In this document: positions 1-9,590 of the stretch, piece after piece | Position numbering within the stretch: position 1 is the first letter of the stretch | How the letters are laid out: the number at the start of each line of letters is the position of its first letter | Assembly: GCA_964527995.1 (NCBI GenBank) | Contig: CAZGRP010000010.1 | Span: forward strand, 26,998 to 90,997 | Direction: 5' to 3' | Length of the DNA stretch: 64,000 bases | DNA from: CAZGRP01 sp964527995 | Lineage (GTDB): Bacteria; Zhuqueibacterota; Zhuqueibacteria; Oceanimicrobiales; CAZGRP01 | The notes under the pieces: model-generated | What the model was told of the DNA's origin: nothing | Database searches by the model: none | The model's input: the letters and a program-made list of their open reading frames with translations, nothing else | Translations under genes and position numbers: made by a program

Positions 1-45
1 AAGTCACCGCGCACACTCAGGGAGCGAGGCAGTGCCGCCCTTGTC

Positions 46-1431
46 TCAGGCGACCTGGAAATCCTCGTCGCTGAAGCGAACGGAGGGATATTCGCGCAGT
101 TTCTGTTTGAAAACCTCAATGATCTGCCGCAGTCGCTCCTTGGTGCGCGCCTCGAAACGCAGCACCAGCACCGGTTGCGTGTTGGACGCCCGTACCAGAC
201 CCCAGCCGTCGCCGAACAGGACGCGAGCCCCGTCGACGTCCACGATTTCGTATCGGGACCGGAAGAATCTGACCAGGTCAGCCACCACGTTGAACTTGTC
301 CTCATCGGTGCATTCGATACGAATCTCCGGGGTCGACTCGTAGGCCGGCAAAGCATCGACCATCTCTGACAGGGAGCGCTCGCTTGCGGATAGGATCTGC
401 ATCAGCCTGCCGGAGGCATAGATCGCATCGTCGAAGCCGAAGAAGTCATCCGCGAAAAACATGTGTCCGGACATCTCACCGGCCAGCGGTGCATGCTCCT
501 CCTTCATCTTGGCCTTGAGAAGGGAGTGACCCGTCTTCCACATGAGGGGCTTGCCGCCGTGCTGTTCGATGACTTCCGGCAAGGCCTGCGAGCACTTCAC
601 ATCGAACACAACGGTGGCTCCGGGATGCTTCTTGAGCACATCCATGCTGAAAAGAGCCAGCAGTCGATCGGCATAGACCAGCCTGCCTTTGTCGTCCACC
701 ACACCGATGCGATCGGCATCGCCGTCGTAACCGATGCCGAGATCGGCCTTTTCCTCCACAACCTTCTTCTGCAGATCCACCATGTAGCGCGGCACGGTAG
801 GATCCGGCAGGTGGTTCGGGAAGTGGCCGTCCGGCTCGCAGTAGATGCAGTCCACATCGCAGCCGAGCTCCTGCCACACCTTCGGGGCAAACATGCCACC
901 GGTGCCATTCCCCGGATCGATGACGATCTTCAGAGGTCTGGCGAACTTCAGCTTCGACTTCAGCATAGCGATATAGTCAGGAATCGCTTCAATCTCCTGC
1001 ACGGACCCTTTTCCGACTTCGAAGTCATTCTTGAGGATCAGCTCCTTAAGCTGCTGAATCTCCTCGCCGTAGACCGGGGAAACGGCTTTCTTCGACATCT
1101 TGAAGCCATTGTACTCGATAGGGTTATGGCTGCCTGTAATCATCACACCGCCATCCGCATCGAAATGTACGATGCCGAAATACTGCGCCGGTGTCGGCAA
1201 CACACCCACGTCGATGAGGTCCGCCCCGGTCGACAACAGACCCTTCACCAGAGCGTTGCGAAGCCGTTCCGAAGAGAGGCGCACATCGCGACCGATCACC
1301 AGCTTCCGGGCGCCTTGTCGAAGCATGAAGGTGCCGAACGCCTTGCCGATAAGTTCAACGGTGGGATCCACCAGGTCCTTTTCGGCGATCCCGCGAATGT
1401 CGTACTCCCGAAAGATGTTTTCGTTGATCAC
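46..1431 (-). CDS. phosphomannomutase/phosphoglucomutase family protein
   Basis: Alpha-D-phosphohexomutase that would interconvert mannose- or glucose-6-phosphate and the 1-phosphates, feeding nucleotide-sugar and surface-polysaccharide synthesis in the cytoplasm. All four family signatures are visible: the phosphoserine loop ITGSHNP near residue 100, the metal loop GYDGDADR near 240, the sugar loop GEMSGH, and the C-terminal phosphate loop RASNTQP. Length about 461 aa is normal. I chose the GTG at 1431, because AAAGGAG sits 8 nt before it and the family typically begins just before IFREYDIRG; a GTG at 1452 that overlaps the prmC stop as GTGA is the alternative. It is the last gene of the prfA-prmC group. 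Substrate preference between mannose and glucose cannot be read from sequence. Confidence 0.93.
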   Translation of the reverse strand: MINENIFREYDIRGIAEKDLVDPTVELIGKAFGTFMLRQGARKLVIGRDVRLSSERLRNALVKGLLSTGADLIDVGVLPTPAQYFGIVHFDADGGVMITGSHNPIEYNGFKMSKKAVSPVYGEEIQQLKELILKNDFEVGKGSVQEIEAIPDYIAMLKSKLKFARPLKIVIDPGNGTGGMFAPKVWQELGCDVDCIYCEPDGHFPNHLPDPTVPRYMVDLQKKVVEEKADLGIGYDGDADRIGVVDDKGRLVYADRLLALFSMDVLKKHPGATVVFDVKCSQALPEVIEQHGGKPLMWKTGHSLLKAKMKEEHAPLAGEMSGHMFFADDFFGFDDAIYASGRLMQILSASERSLSEMVDALPAYESTPEIRIECTDEDKFNVVADLVRFFRSRYEIVDVDGARVLFGDGWGLVRASNTQPVLVLRFEARTKERLRQIIEVFKQKLREYPSVRFSDEDFQVA

Positions 1432-1448
1432 GGTAGTGACTCCTTTCT

Positions 1449-2408
1449 TCACTCTATGACCGATTCTTTGTGTACCTCGTCCGCGGGTCTCGAAATGCCC
1501 GCCTGCTCCGCGGCAGACGCGAGCACAACCCGCTCAATTCCGGACAGATCCCGGTGGACTTGGAGGCCGACCAGCCCATGTTCCTCGAAAATCGATCTCA
1601 CAGACCCGGCCTGGCCGAATCCCACCTCAACGCCGATGAAGCCCCCGGGCTTCAACAGGCGCAGTGCCCACTCGGCCAGAGCACGAAAAAAGCCGAGGGG
1701 CTCTCCGGCGGGCATGAGAGCCCGTCGCGGTTCGTGCTCGCGTATCTCGGGGGCCAGGTTCTCGAATTCCGTCGCCGACACGTAAGGAGGATTCGAGACG
1801 ATGCCCTCGAACCGCTCCGCCGAGGCGACGGCCTGACGGGCAAACTCCACGAAGTCGGCTTCCACGAGCCGAACACGCCCCTCAACCGCATTGAGCGAAA
1901 CGTTCTCGCGCGCAACCGACAGAGCTTCCGGTGACACGTCCAGCGCCGTAACCCGCGCCCCCGGCAGGTGATGCGCCAGAGCGACAGCGATGTTGCCCGA
2001 ACCGGTTCCGACATCGAGGAGCTCGATCGGGCTTTCTTTGCCGAAAAGCCGTCCGACCCAGTCGATCACCTGCTCCACCAGGACTTCCGTCTCAGGACGC
2101 GGTATGAGCACCGCCGGACTCACCTTCAGACGCAGGCCGAAAAACTCAGTTTCGCCCAGCACATATTGCAATGGTTCGTGGCGCAGGCGCCGCTTCAGCA
2201 GGATCTTGAAGCTTTCCAGCTCGGCCCGGGTCAGCAGGCGATCGTATTGCAGATAGAGCTCCACCCTTCGCAGGCCGAGCACGTGCCCCAGCAGTCGCTC
2301 GGCTGTCAGCCTGGGATTGTCGAACTTCTTCTCCTCGAGATGTTCGCTGGTCCATTTCAGCAGATCGATGATGCGCCAGCGCCGTTTTTGTTCCGCTGTT
2401 TCGCTCAT
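1449..2408 (-). CDS. prmC: peptide chain release factor N5-glutamine methyltransferase PrmC (HemK)
   Basis: Methylates the glutamine of the GGQ motif of release factors using S-adenosylmethionine. The SAM-binding loop DVGTGSGNIAVALA and the substrate-contacting NPPY motif (SNPPYVS) are both present, after a helical N-terminal domain typical of HemK. I start it at ATG 2408 (MSETAEQ), which gives about 319 aa; a longer reading to 2486 adds 26 residues without family character. It lies directly downstream of prfA, whose product is its substrate, a common bacterial arrangement, and its TGA overlaps a possible GTG of the downstream phosphohexomutase. Confidence 0.93.
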   Translation of the reverse strand: MSETAEQKRRWRIIDLLKWTSEHLEEKKFDNPRLTAERLLGHVLGLRRVELYLQYDRLLTRAELESFKILLKRRLRHEPLQYVLGETEFFGLRLKVSPAVLIPRPETEVLVEQVIDWVGRLFGKESPIELLDVGTGSGNIAVALAHHLPGARVTALDVSPEALSVARENVSLNAVEGRVRLVEADFVEFARQAVASAERFEGIVSNPPYVSATEFENLAPEIREHEPRRALMPAGEPLGFFRALAEWALRLLKPGGFIGVEVGFGQAGSVRSIFEEHGLVGLQVHRDLSGIERVVLASAAEQAGISRPADEVHKESVIE

Positions 2409-2577
2409 TCTTCGTTGGTCGAGATCGCCGTGCGCACGGTCGTCATTGTATACTGGCGTCCCAGCGCCGGAAACAGTGTCCGGCACTCAGGGCGGCTCAG
2501 CTAAGACTCGGGCTGCCATTTGGAATCTTGCGGGCGGGGCGGCTCGGCAAGGTTGCAGCGGCAGGAGGCCAGGACAC

Positions 2578-3645
<1,068 letters not shown>

Positions 3646-3673
3646 TCGTTCTCACTCTCCAGACCGCCGGCCC

Positions 3674-4684
3674 TTACGACACGTCCGCCACCGCCATCTC
3701 CTTGCGGGTTCGACTGCCGCTCGAGGGGCCCTCCACCACAACGACATTGGCCTGGCCGCGAAGATCCTCTCCGAGCGCGCTTTTCAGCGCGACCAGGGCC
3801 ACCTCCAGCTGATCCTTCGCCGGCTCACGAGTGGTGAGTTTTTGCAGCCACAAACCGGGAGCGATGAAGGGCCGCCAAAGGAGGCTGTGACAATTTCTGT
3901 CTGACAGCCGGATCAATTCGTACGACAGACCGCCGATGAGCGGCACCAGCGCCAGTCTCACCAGCCTTTCGCCGATCCCGTCGGGCCTGCCCAGGAACAT
4001 GAAAACGAAAATACTGACAATCATCACGATCAGCAGGAAGCTGGTGCCGCAGCGCGGGTGCAAGCGCGAAAAACGAGTCGCTTCCTCGGCAGTCAGGGGC
4101 CGGCCGCTCTCAAAGGTGAAAATACTTTTGTGTTCCGCACCATGGTATTCAAAGATGCGCCGGATATCCGGTAGCAACGTAATCAATACCAGATAACCAA
4201 GAAAAATCGCCAGCCGGAAAAAGCCATCCACGAGATTGAAAACAAATCCCGAGGTCGCCCCTGTCAGGTCGGCCAGAACCAGAGGCACATAAAAAAACAA
4301 GGCCAAACCGACTGCCAGCGAAAGAACCACTGTGGCGCCAAGCCATAGCTTCGGCAGCCATCCTTCGCCGGCTGTCCGCTGCGACGACCCGGGTCTGGTC
4401 TCCGACTCCGCCGTAGCGCCGTTTCGATTGGCGTCGAGAGCCGCATCGGCCGAGAATGCCAGCGCCTGCATGCCGATCGCCAGCGATTCCACCAGCACGG
4501 TCGCACCGCGGAGCACCGGCCAAGCCAGCGGCGACAGTCTGCGTATCAAGGATGTGTAGACCTGCCTGCGAACCAGAATGGAGCCATCTGGTCGCCGCAC
4601 TGCAACCGCAACTGCCTGGGGAGAGCGCATCATCACCCCTTCGATCACCGCCTGCCCGCCGACCTGCAACTTTGTTCTTGGCAT
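3674..4684 (-). CDS. DUF1385 family integral membrane protein
   Basis: The N-terminus VGGQAVIEGVMMRSP is the hallmark of the DUF1385 (YqhQ-like) family. The 336-aa protein has a cytoplasmic start, several hydrophobic stretches (about residues 110-135, 145-170 and 225-270) and the conserved EYHGAEHKSI and HPRCGTSF motifs that resemble metal- or redox-binding sites. No biochemical function is established that I can name. It lies between rpmE and prfA, a neighbourhood seen in many bacteria, and it follows the rpmE terminator, so it is probably expressed partly independently of rpmE. Confidence 0.9.
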   Translation of the reverse strand: MPRTKLQVGGQAVIEGVMMRSPQAVAVAVRRPDGSILVRRQVYTSLIRRLSPLAWPVLRGATVLVESLAIGMQALAFSADAALDANRNGATAESETRPGSSQRTAGEGWLPKLWLGATVVLSLAVGLALFFYVPLVLADLTGATSGFVFNLVDGFFRLAIFLGYLVLITLLPDIRRIFEYHGAEHKSIFTFESGRPLTAEEATRFSRLHPRCGTSFLLIVMIVSIFVFMFLGRPDGIGERLVRLALVPLIGGLSYELIRLSDRNCHSLLWRPFIAPGLWLQKLTTREPAKDQLEVALVALKSALGEDLRGQANVVVVEGPSSGSRTRKEMAVADVS

Positions 4685-4715
4685 TCTGAACCTCTATGTA
4701 TCGATCCCCAGGCAT

Positions 4716-4753
4716 AAAAAAACGGAATACGTTTTCTTTCGAATCGCATTCCG
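4716..4753 (-). terminator. rho-independent terminator after rpmE
   Basis: On the minus strand CGGAATGCG and CGTATTCCG form a 9-bp stem with one G-U pair and a 13-nt loop, followed at once by seven T. It lies 22 nt after the rpmE stop and just before the DUF1385 start, so rpmE is probably transcribed mostly as a single gene. Confidence 0.85.
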
Positions 4754-4774
4754 CTTAGCTAACACAAAATCAGC

Positions 4775-5029
4775 CTACTTGGTTTCCGACTCGACAGCCT
4801 TCTCGGATTCTGCCTCCTGCTCGGTCGACTCTTTCAGGTTGTACTTCCGCAGGAACTTCTCGACGCGCCCGGCCGAATCCACCAGCTTCTGTTTGCCCGT
4901 GAAAAAGGGATGGCAGGCCGAGCAGATCTCAACTTTCATATCCCCGACCGTCGACCGAACCTGCCAGGAATTGCCACAGGCGCAAGAGACAGTTCCAAGC
5001 TTGTATTCGGGATGAATGTTCTCTTTCAC
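4775..5029 (-). CDS. rpmE: 50S ribosomal protein L31
   Basis: Large-subunit ribosomal protein. The first 70 residues match L31 (IHPEYK near the start, HPFFTGKQ in the middle). Cysteines in CAC and CSAC form the zinc-binding set, so this is the zinc-containing (C+) form. A charged tail of about 15 residues, rich in Glu and Ser, extends past the core. Start is GTG at 5029 with GGAGG 6 nt upstream. It lies directly after rho, with a promoter at 5070-5098 and a terminator at 4716-4753. Confidence 0.95.
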   Translation of the reverse strand: MKENIHPEYKLGTVSCACGNSWQVRSTVGDMKVEICSACHPFFTGKQKLVDSAGRVEKFLRKYNLKESTEQEAESEKAVESETK

Positions 5030-5069
5030 GAAACCCTCCGTTGGTTAGGCAACGCAAGCGACAACTTGC

Positions 5070-5098
5070 AAGATAGCAAAAAATAGCCACTCATGCAA
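5070..5098 (-). promoter_or_regulatory. sigma-70-type promoter for rpmE
   Basis: Minus strand reads TTGCAT, 17 nt, TATCTT, about 40 nt upstream of the rpmE GTG, in the gap between rho and rpmE. The match to consensus is moderate. Confidence 0.5.
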
Positions 5099-5154
5099 GC
5101 GAATTGTCCAGTTGCCAACTCACGATCGAAGAGCTCCGGAGGCCTTTGCCTGCC

Positions 5155-6402
<1,248 letters not shown>

Positions 6403-6743
6403 AACACATCCCTTCCTTTGACTTGCTGTCAGATTGTCAAAGTCACATCCCTTGGAGAGCGATCAGGCCGTCAGGCCCGAGGACGAAACTAACCTGAGGC
6501 TGCCAGAGCCCATCGGCTGCAAAACTACCTCCTTGGTCGGGGCCAGGGGTGACATGCCAAGGGAAAGTCGATACTGTCTGAAGAATGCGGCTTATATGAA
6601 AAGATGTTTGGTGAATGGGTCAGGAGGTGACGCTCAACTCTCTGAAGCCCCCTGATGCGATGGAGTTCTCAAGCTCCGCGGGACTCCTACTTTTTTATTC
6701 CTAACAAACAGTACGTGTTCCGATTTCCATTCCGGATGATCCA
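6403..6743. other. intergenic region, rho leader
   Basis: 341 bp between the ABC ATPase stop and rho. Rho leaders in other bacteria can be regulatory, but here I see only the rho ribosome-binding site and a weak TATAAG element near 6594-6599 on the minus strand with no good -35. No hairpin terminator or RNA gene was recognised. Confidence 0.4.
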
Positions 6744-7874
6744 TCACGCCATCGACAGGGAAGCTGCATGGTTGAACAGGATGGACTCTTCGCTGGCCGT
6801 ATCGAAGAAGTGGGCTTTGCTCATGTCGATGAGAAGATCGACGGGGGCACCGACTGGTGGCTCTTCGCGGGCGTTGATGCGCGCTACCAGGCTTGCACCG
6901 TCACACCGGACGTAGAGGATGATCTCACTACCCATCGGCTCGACCACTTCCGGCACCGCTCTGACCTCTGCGGCTTCATCCAGGCCGGCGGCTGTCGATC
7001 GGTCGTAGATGTCTTCGGGTCGGATTCCAAAAACGATCCGATGATCGATGTAGGACGACAGTTTTTCAGCGATTCCTCGTGGGATGCGCAACCGCAGTCC
7101 ACCACCTGCAAAGAGGAGCCCATCCTCGCGAACGATCTGCCCTTCCACAAAGTTCATCGCCGGGCTGCCGATGAAGCCAGCAACGAACCTATTGCGCGGA
7201 TGGTTGTACAGCCGCAGTGGCGTGTCGATCTGCTGAATCACCCCATCCTTCATCACCACGATGCGGTCGCCCATGGTCATGGCTTCTGTCTGGTCATGGG
7301 TGACATAGACCATCGTCGTCTGCAGGCGGTGATGCAGCTTGGAGATTTCGGTGCGCATCTGCACGCGCAGCTTGGCATCGAGGTTCGAAAGCGGCTCGTC
7401 GAACAGAAAGACCTGCGGTTTCCGAACAATCGCTCTTCCCACGGCGACACGCTGGCGCTGGCCCCCCGAAAGCTGCTTGGGCTTACGGTCCAACAGGTCC
7501 ATCAAGCCGAGGATCTCGGCAGCTTCCTGAACTCGGGCCCGGATTTCGCTCTTGGGATATTTGCGTAACTTGAGGCCGAAGGCCATGTTGTCGTAGACCG
7601 TCATGTGCGGGTAGAGGGCGTAGTTCTGGAAAACCATCGCAATGTCGCGATCCTTCGGAGGCACGTCATTGACGAACCGCTCGCCGATGTAGATTTCACC
7701 CTCCGTGACTTCCTCGAGCCCGGCAATCATCCTCAAGGTCGTCGACTTGCCGCAGCCACTCGGCCCCACCAGGACCACGAACTCCCTGTTCTGAATATCT
7801 ACGGTGGCATGATCGACCGCGACAACATTCTTGTCGTAGATTTTGGTTACGTCCTTGAGCTGTACTCGCGCCAT
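6744..7874 (-). CDS. MsmX/UgpC-type sugar ABC transporter ATP-binding protein
   Basis: ATPase of a carbohydrate-uptake (CUT1) ABC transporter, 376 aa. Visible are Walker A GPSGCGKST, the signature LSGGQRQRVAVGRAI, Walker B VFLFDEPLSNLDAKL and the H-loop VYVTHDQTEAM. The C-terminal third (about residues 240-376) is the TOBE/OB regulatory domain of the MalK/UgpC group. No permease or binding-protein gene is next to it; its neighbours are folC and rho. Such stand-alone MsmX-type ATPases are known to power several importers, and the permease pair at 60110-61839 lacks an ATPase in this window. The pairing is inference. Confidence 0.92.
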   Translation of the reverse strand: MARVQLKDVTKIYDKNVVAVDHATVDIQNREFVVLVGPSGCGKSTTLRMIAGLEEVTEGEIYIGERFVNDVPPKDRDIAMVFQNYALYPHMTVYDNMAFGLKLRKYPKSEIRARVQEAAEILGLMDLLDRKPKQLSGGQRQRVAVGRAIVRKPQVFLFDEPLSNLDAKLRVQMRTEISKLHHRLQTTMVYVTHDQTEAMTMGDRIVVMKDGVIQQIDTPLRLYNHPRNRFVAGFIGSPAMNFVEGQIVREDGLLFAGGGLRLRIPRGIAEKLSSYIDHRIVFGIRPEDIYDRSTAAGLDEAAEVRAVPEVVEPMGSEIILYVRCDGASLVARINAREEPPVGAPVDLLIDMSKAHFFDTASEESILFNHAASLSMA

Positions 7875-7970
7875 TGGTTTGGTGGTCGAATCGAAAATCG
7901 AAGCGTCGGACGGACTACGGAGATTTGAGATGAGCGGGTTACTTCAGAAGACCGGGAACAATGTATGAAA

Positions 7971-9269
7971 TTATCCCCGGTTTGTCAAGTCCTTTTCTGA
8001 CAGCTTCGCCAATACCGGACCCACGGCGTAGTGAGACCCCGTCACGCAGATCAGTTCCTCTGCTGCCGAGGCCGCCTCGAGCGCCGCTTCCACTGCCTCG
8101 ACCGGGCCTGCGCAGACGCTGGCGGCAACCCCAAAACCCGCAGCGATGCTCTGCAACATTTCGGGCTGTGCCGAGCGATCGCTTGCCACCGGCACACACC
8201 ACATGCGGCAGGCATGACGGCACAGGACTCGTATCATTGCGCGCACGCGCTTGTCGCTCAAAGCGCCCACCACAAAACTGAGCTGCCGCCTTTCGCCGTA
8301 GATTTCGAGCAGCGAGCGCAGAAGTTGCCGCACCGCAGCGGGGTTGTGAGCCACATCCAGAACCAGCACCGGCCGCTCCAGCAGGCGCTGCAAGCGTCCC
8401 GGCCACTCCACCCTTGCCAGTCCGTCGGAGATCTCCCTTCGGCCGATACGCCAGCCCTCACCTCGTAAGACCTCCAGGGCTGCCACCGCTGTCACCGCAT
8501 TGCTCACCTGATGACGTCCCGGCAGGCCCAATCGGACCGGCACCTCACACTCTTCGCGGATGCGAAACCGCACCTGAGAATGGTCGGGCGCCAGTCGGAT
8601 GTGTGCCGCGACACAGATTTCCGGGGCAAGGACGAGTCGCACCCTCTGCGCCGCCGCCCGCAGATGGAGCACATCCAGGGCTGCGCGGGACATACCGGCG
8701 GCCACACAAGGCACCCCCGGCTTCATAATACCGGCCTTCTCGGCAGCGATCGCCCGCACGTTCGATCCCAGATGATCGCAATGGTCCAGGCCGATGGGAG
8801 TAATGACAGTCAGTACAGGCTCCACGACATTGGTCGCATCCAGGCGGCCACCCAGACCGACCTCGATCACGGCTACATCGACATGTTCGTCGGCAAAGAA
8901 TCGCAGAGCCACGGCCGTCAGCGTCTCGAAGTACGTGGCCGAAAGGGACGTGACCTGTCCGAGGATCCCGTCCAGGATGTCGCCGAGCTGCTGCCAGGGT
9001 ATAGGACGCCCGTCCACTTGAATTCGTTCGTTCACTCCGACAAGGTGGGGTGAAGTGTACAGCCCGGTGCGGTACCCCGCGGCGCGCAGCGAGCTTTCAA
9101 TGAATGCGGCCGTGGAGCCTTTGCCATTGGTGCCGGCAATATGAATCACCGGGAATAATCGTTGCGGGTTGCCGAGTTGGCTCAGGAGACAACGAATGTT
9201 ATCGAGTCCCAGGCGCCACCCAAATCGGCCCAGACCATCAAGAAAAGTGTGAATTTCCTGGCGGGTCAT
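7971..9269 (-). CDS. folC: bifunctional folylpolyglutamate/dihydrofolate synthase
   Basis: Mur-ligase family enzyme adding glutamate to dihydropteroate and folates. The ATP loop HIAGTNGKGSTAAFIES near residue 45 and the following YTSPHLVGVNERI are diagnostic of FolC. A second motif is EVGLGGRLDATN. The C-terminal ligase domain includes VLDVAHNPAAVRQLL. Length 432 aa is usual. It is transcribed toward the ABC ATPase and diverges from the lone receptor gene at 9591. No good ribosome-binding site is seen before the ATG. Confidence 0.94.
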   Translation of the reverse strand: MTRQEIHTFLDGLGRFGWRLGLDNIRCLLSQLGNPQRLFPVIHIAGTNGKGSTAAFIESSLRAAGYRTGLYTSPHLVGVNERIQVDGRPIPWQQLGDILDGILGQVTSLSATYFETLTAVALRFFADEHVDVAVIEVGLGGRLDATNVVEPVLTVITPIGLDHCDHLGSNVRAIAAEKAGIMKPGVPCVAAGMSRAALDVLHLRAAAQRVRLVLAPEICVAAHIRLAPDHSQVRFRIREECEVPVRLGLPGRHQVSNAVTAVAALEVLRGEGWRIGRREISDGLARVEWPGRLQRLLERPVLVLDVAHNPAAVRQLLRSLLEIYGERRQLSFVVGALSDKRVRAMIRVLCRHACRMWCVPVASDRSAQPEMLQSIAAGFGVAASVCAGPVEAVEAALEAASAAEELICVTGSHYAVGPVLAKLSEKDLTNRG

Positions 9270-9290
9270 CGTACACTATGGTAAGAAACT

Positions 9291-9328
9291 GTGCAAATCT
9301 TTTCCTCTGCGGCGGAACGAAATTGCAC
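9291..9328. promoter_or_regulatory. inverted GTGCAA ... TTGCAC half-sites
   Basis: GTGCAA at 9291-9296 and TTGCAC at 9323-9328 have the arm sequences and orientation of the palindromes found upstream of operons A and B, but with 26 instead of 4 bp between arms. They lie about 190 bp upstream of the sigma-54-like element. They could be two separate degenerate sites; they also sit close to the folC start. Confidence 0.35.
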
Positions 9329-9509
9329 AATGCCACTTAGAAAACCTCGGAACCGGGGCTGACTGTCAACGTATTTTCAACGAAGGTCTGACTTTCACGC
9401 ACAACTTGGACCAAAAAACAAGGTCTTACGCAAAGAAGACAACCGCTCTCCACCCACACTTGCGTCAAGTCTCATACCAGACGAGTTTTCTCATGATGTT
9501 TCGAGGTTC

Positions 9510-9525
9510 TGGCACGCTCTTTGTA
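9510..9525 (+). promoter_or_regulatory. sigma-54-like promoter of the lone receptor gene
   Basis: TGGCACG, 4 nt, TTGTA matches the -24/-12 consensus in every conserved place except the C of the -12 GC, which is T here. The predicted transcript start near 9537 gives a leader of about 54 nt. The -12 mismatch lowers confidence. Confidence 0.45.
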
Positions 9526-9590
9526 ACTTATTCATTGTCAGTCGTTTACAAAAGCGCGCGCGGTGGATAACTCGTACTCAGTGATCGACA

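Larger units (their letters stand above)
9270..9590. promoter_or_regulatory. divergent intergenic region between folC and lone receptor
   Basis: 321 bp upstream of two divergent genes. It holds a sigma-54-like element (9510-9525) and two inverted half-sites of the GTGCAA/TTGCAC type (9291-9296 and 9323-9328). No small gene was recognised. Confidence 0.55.
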
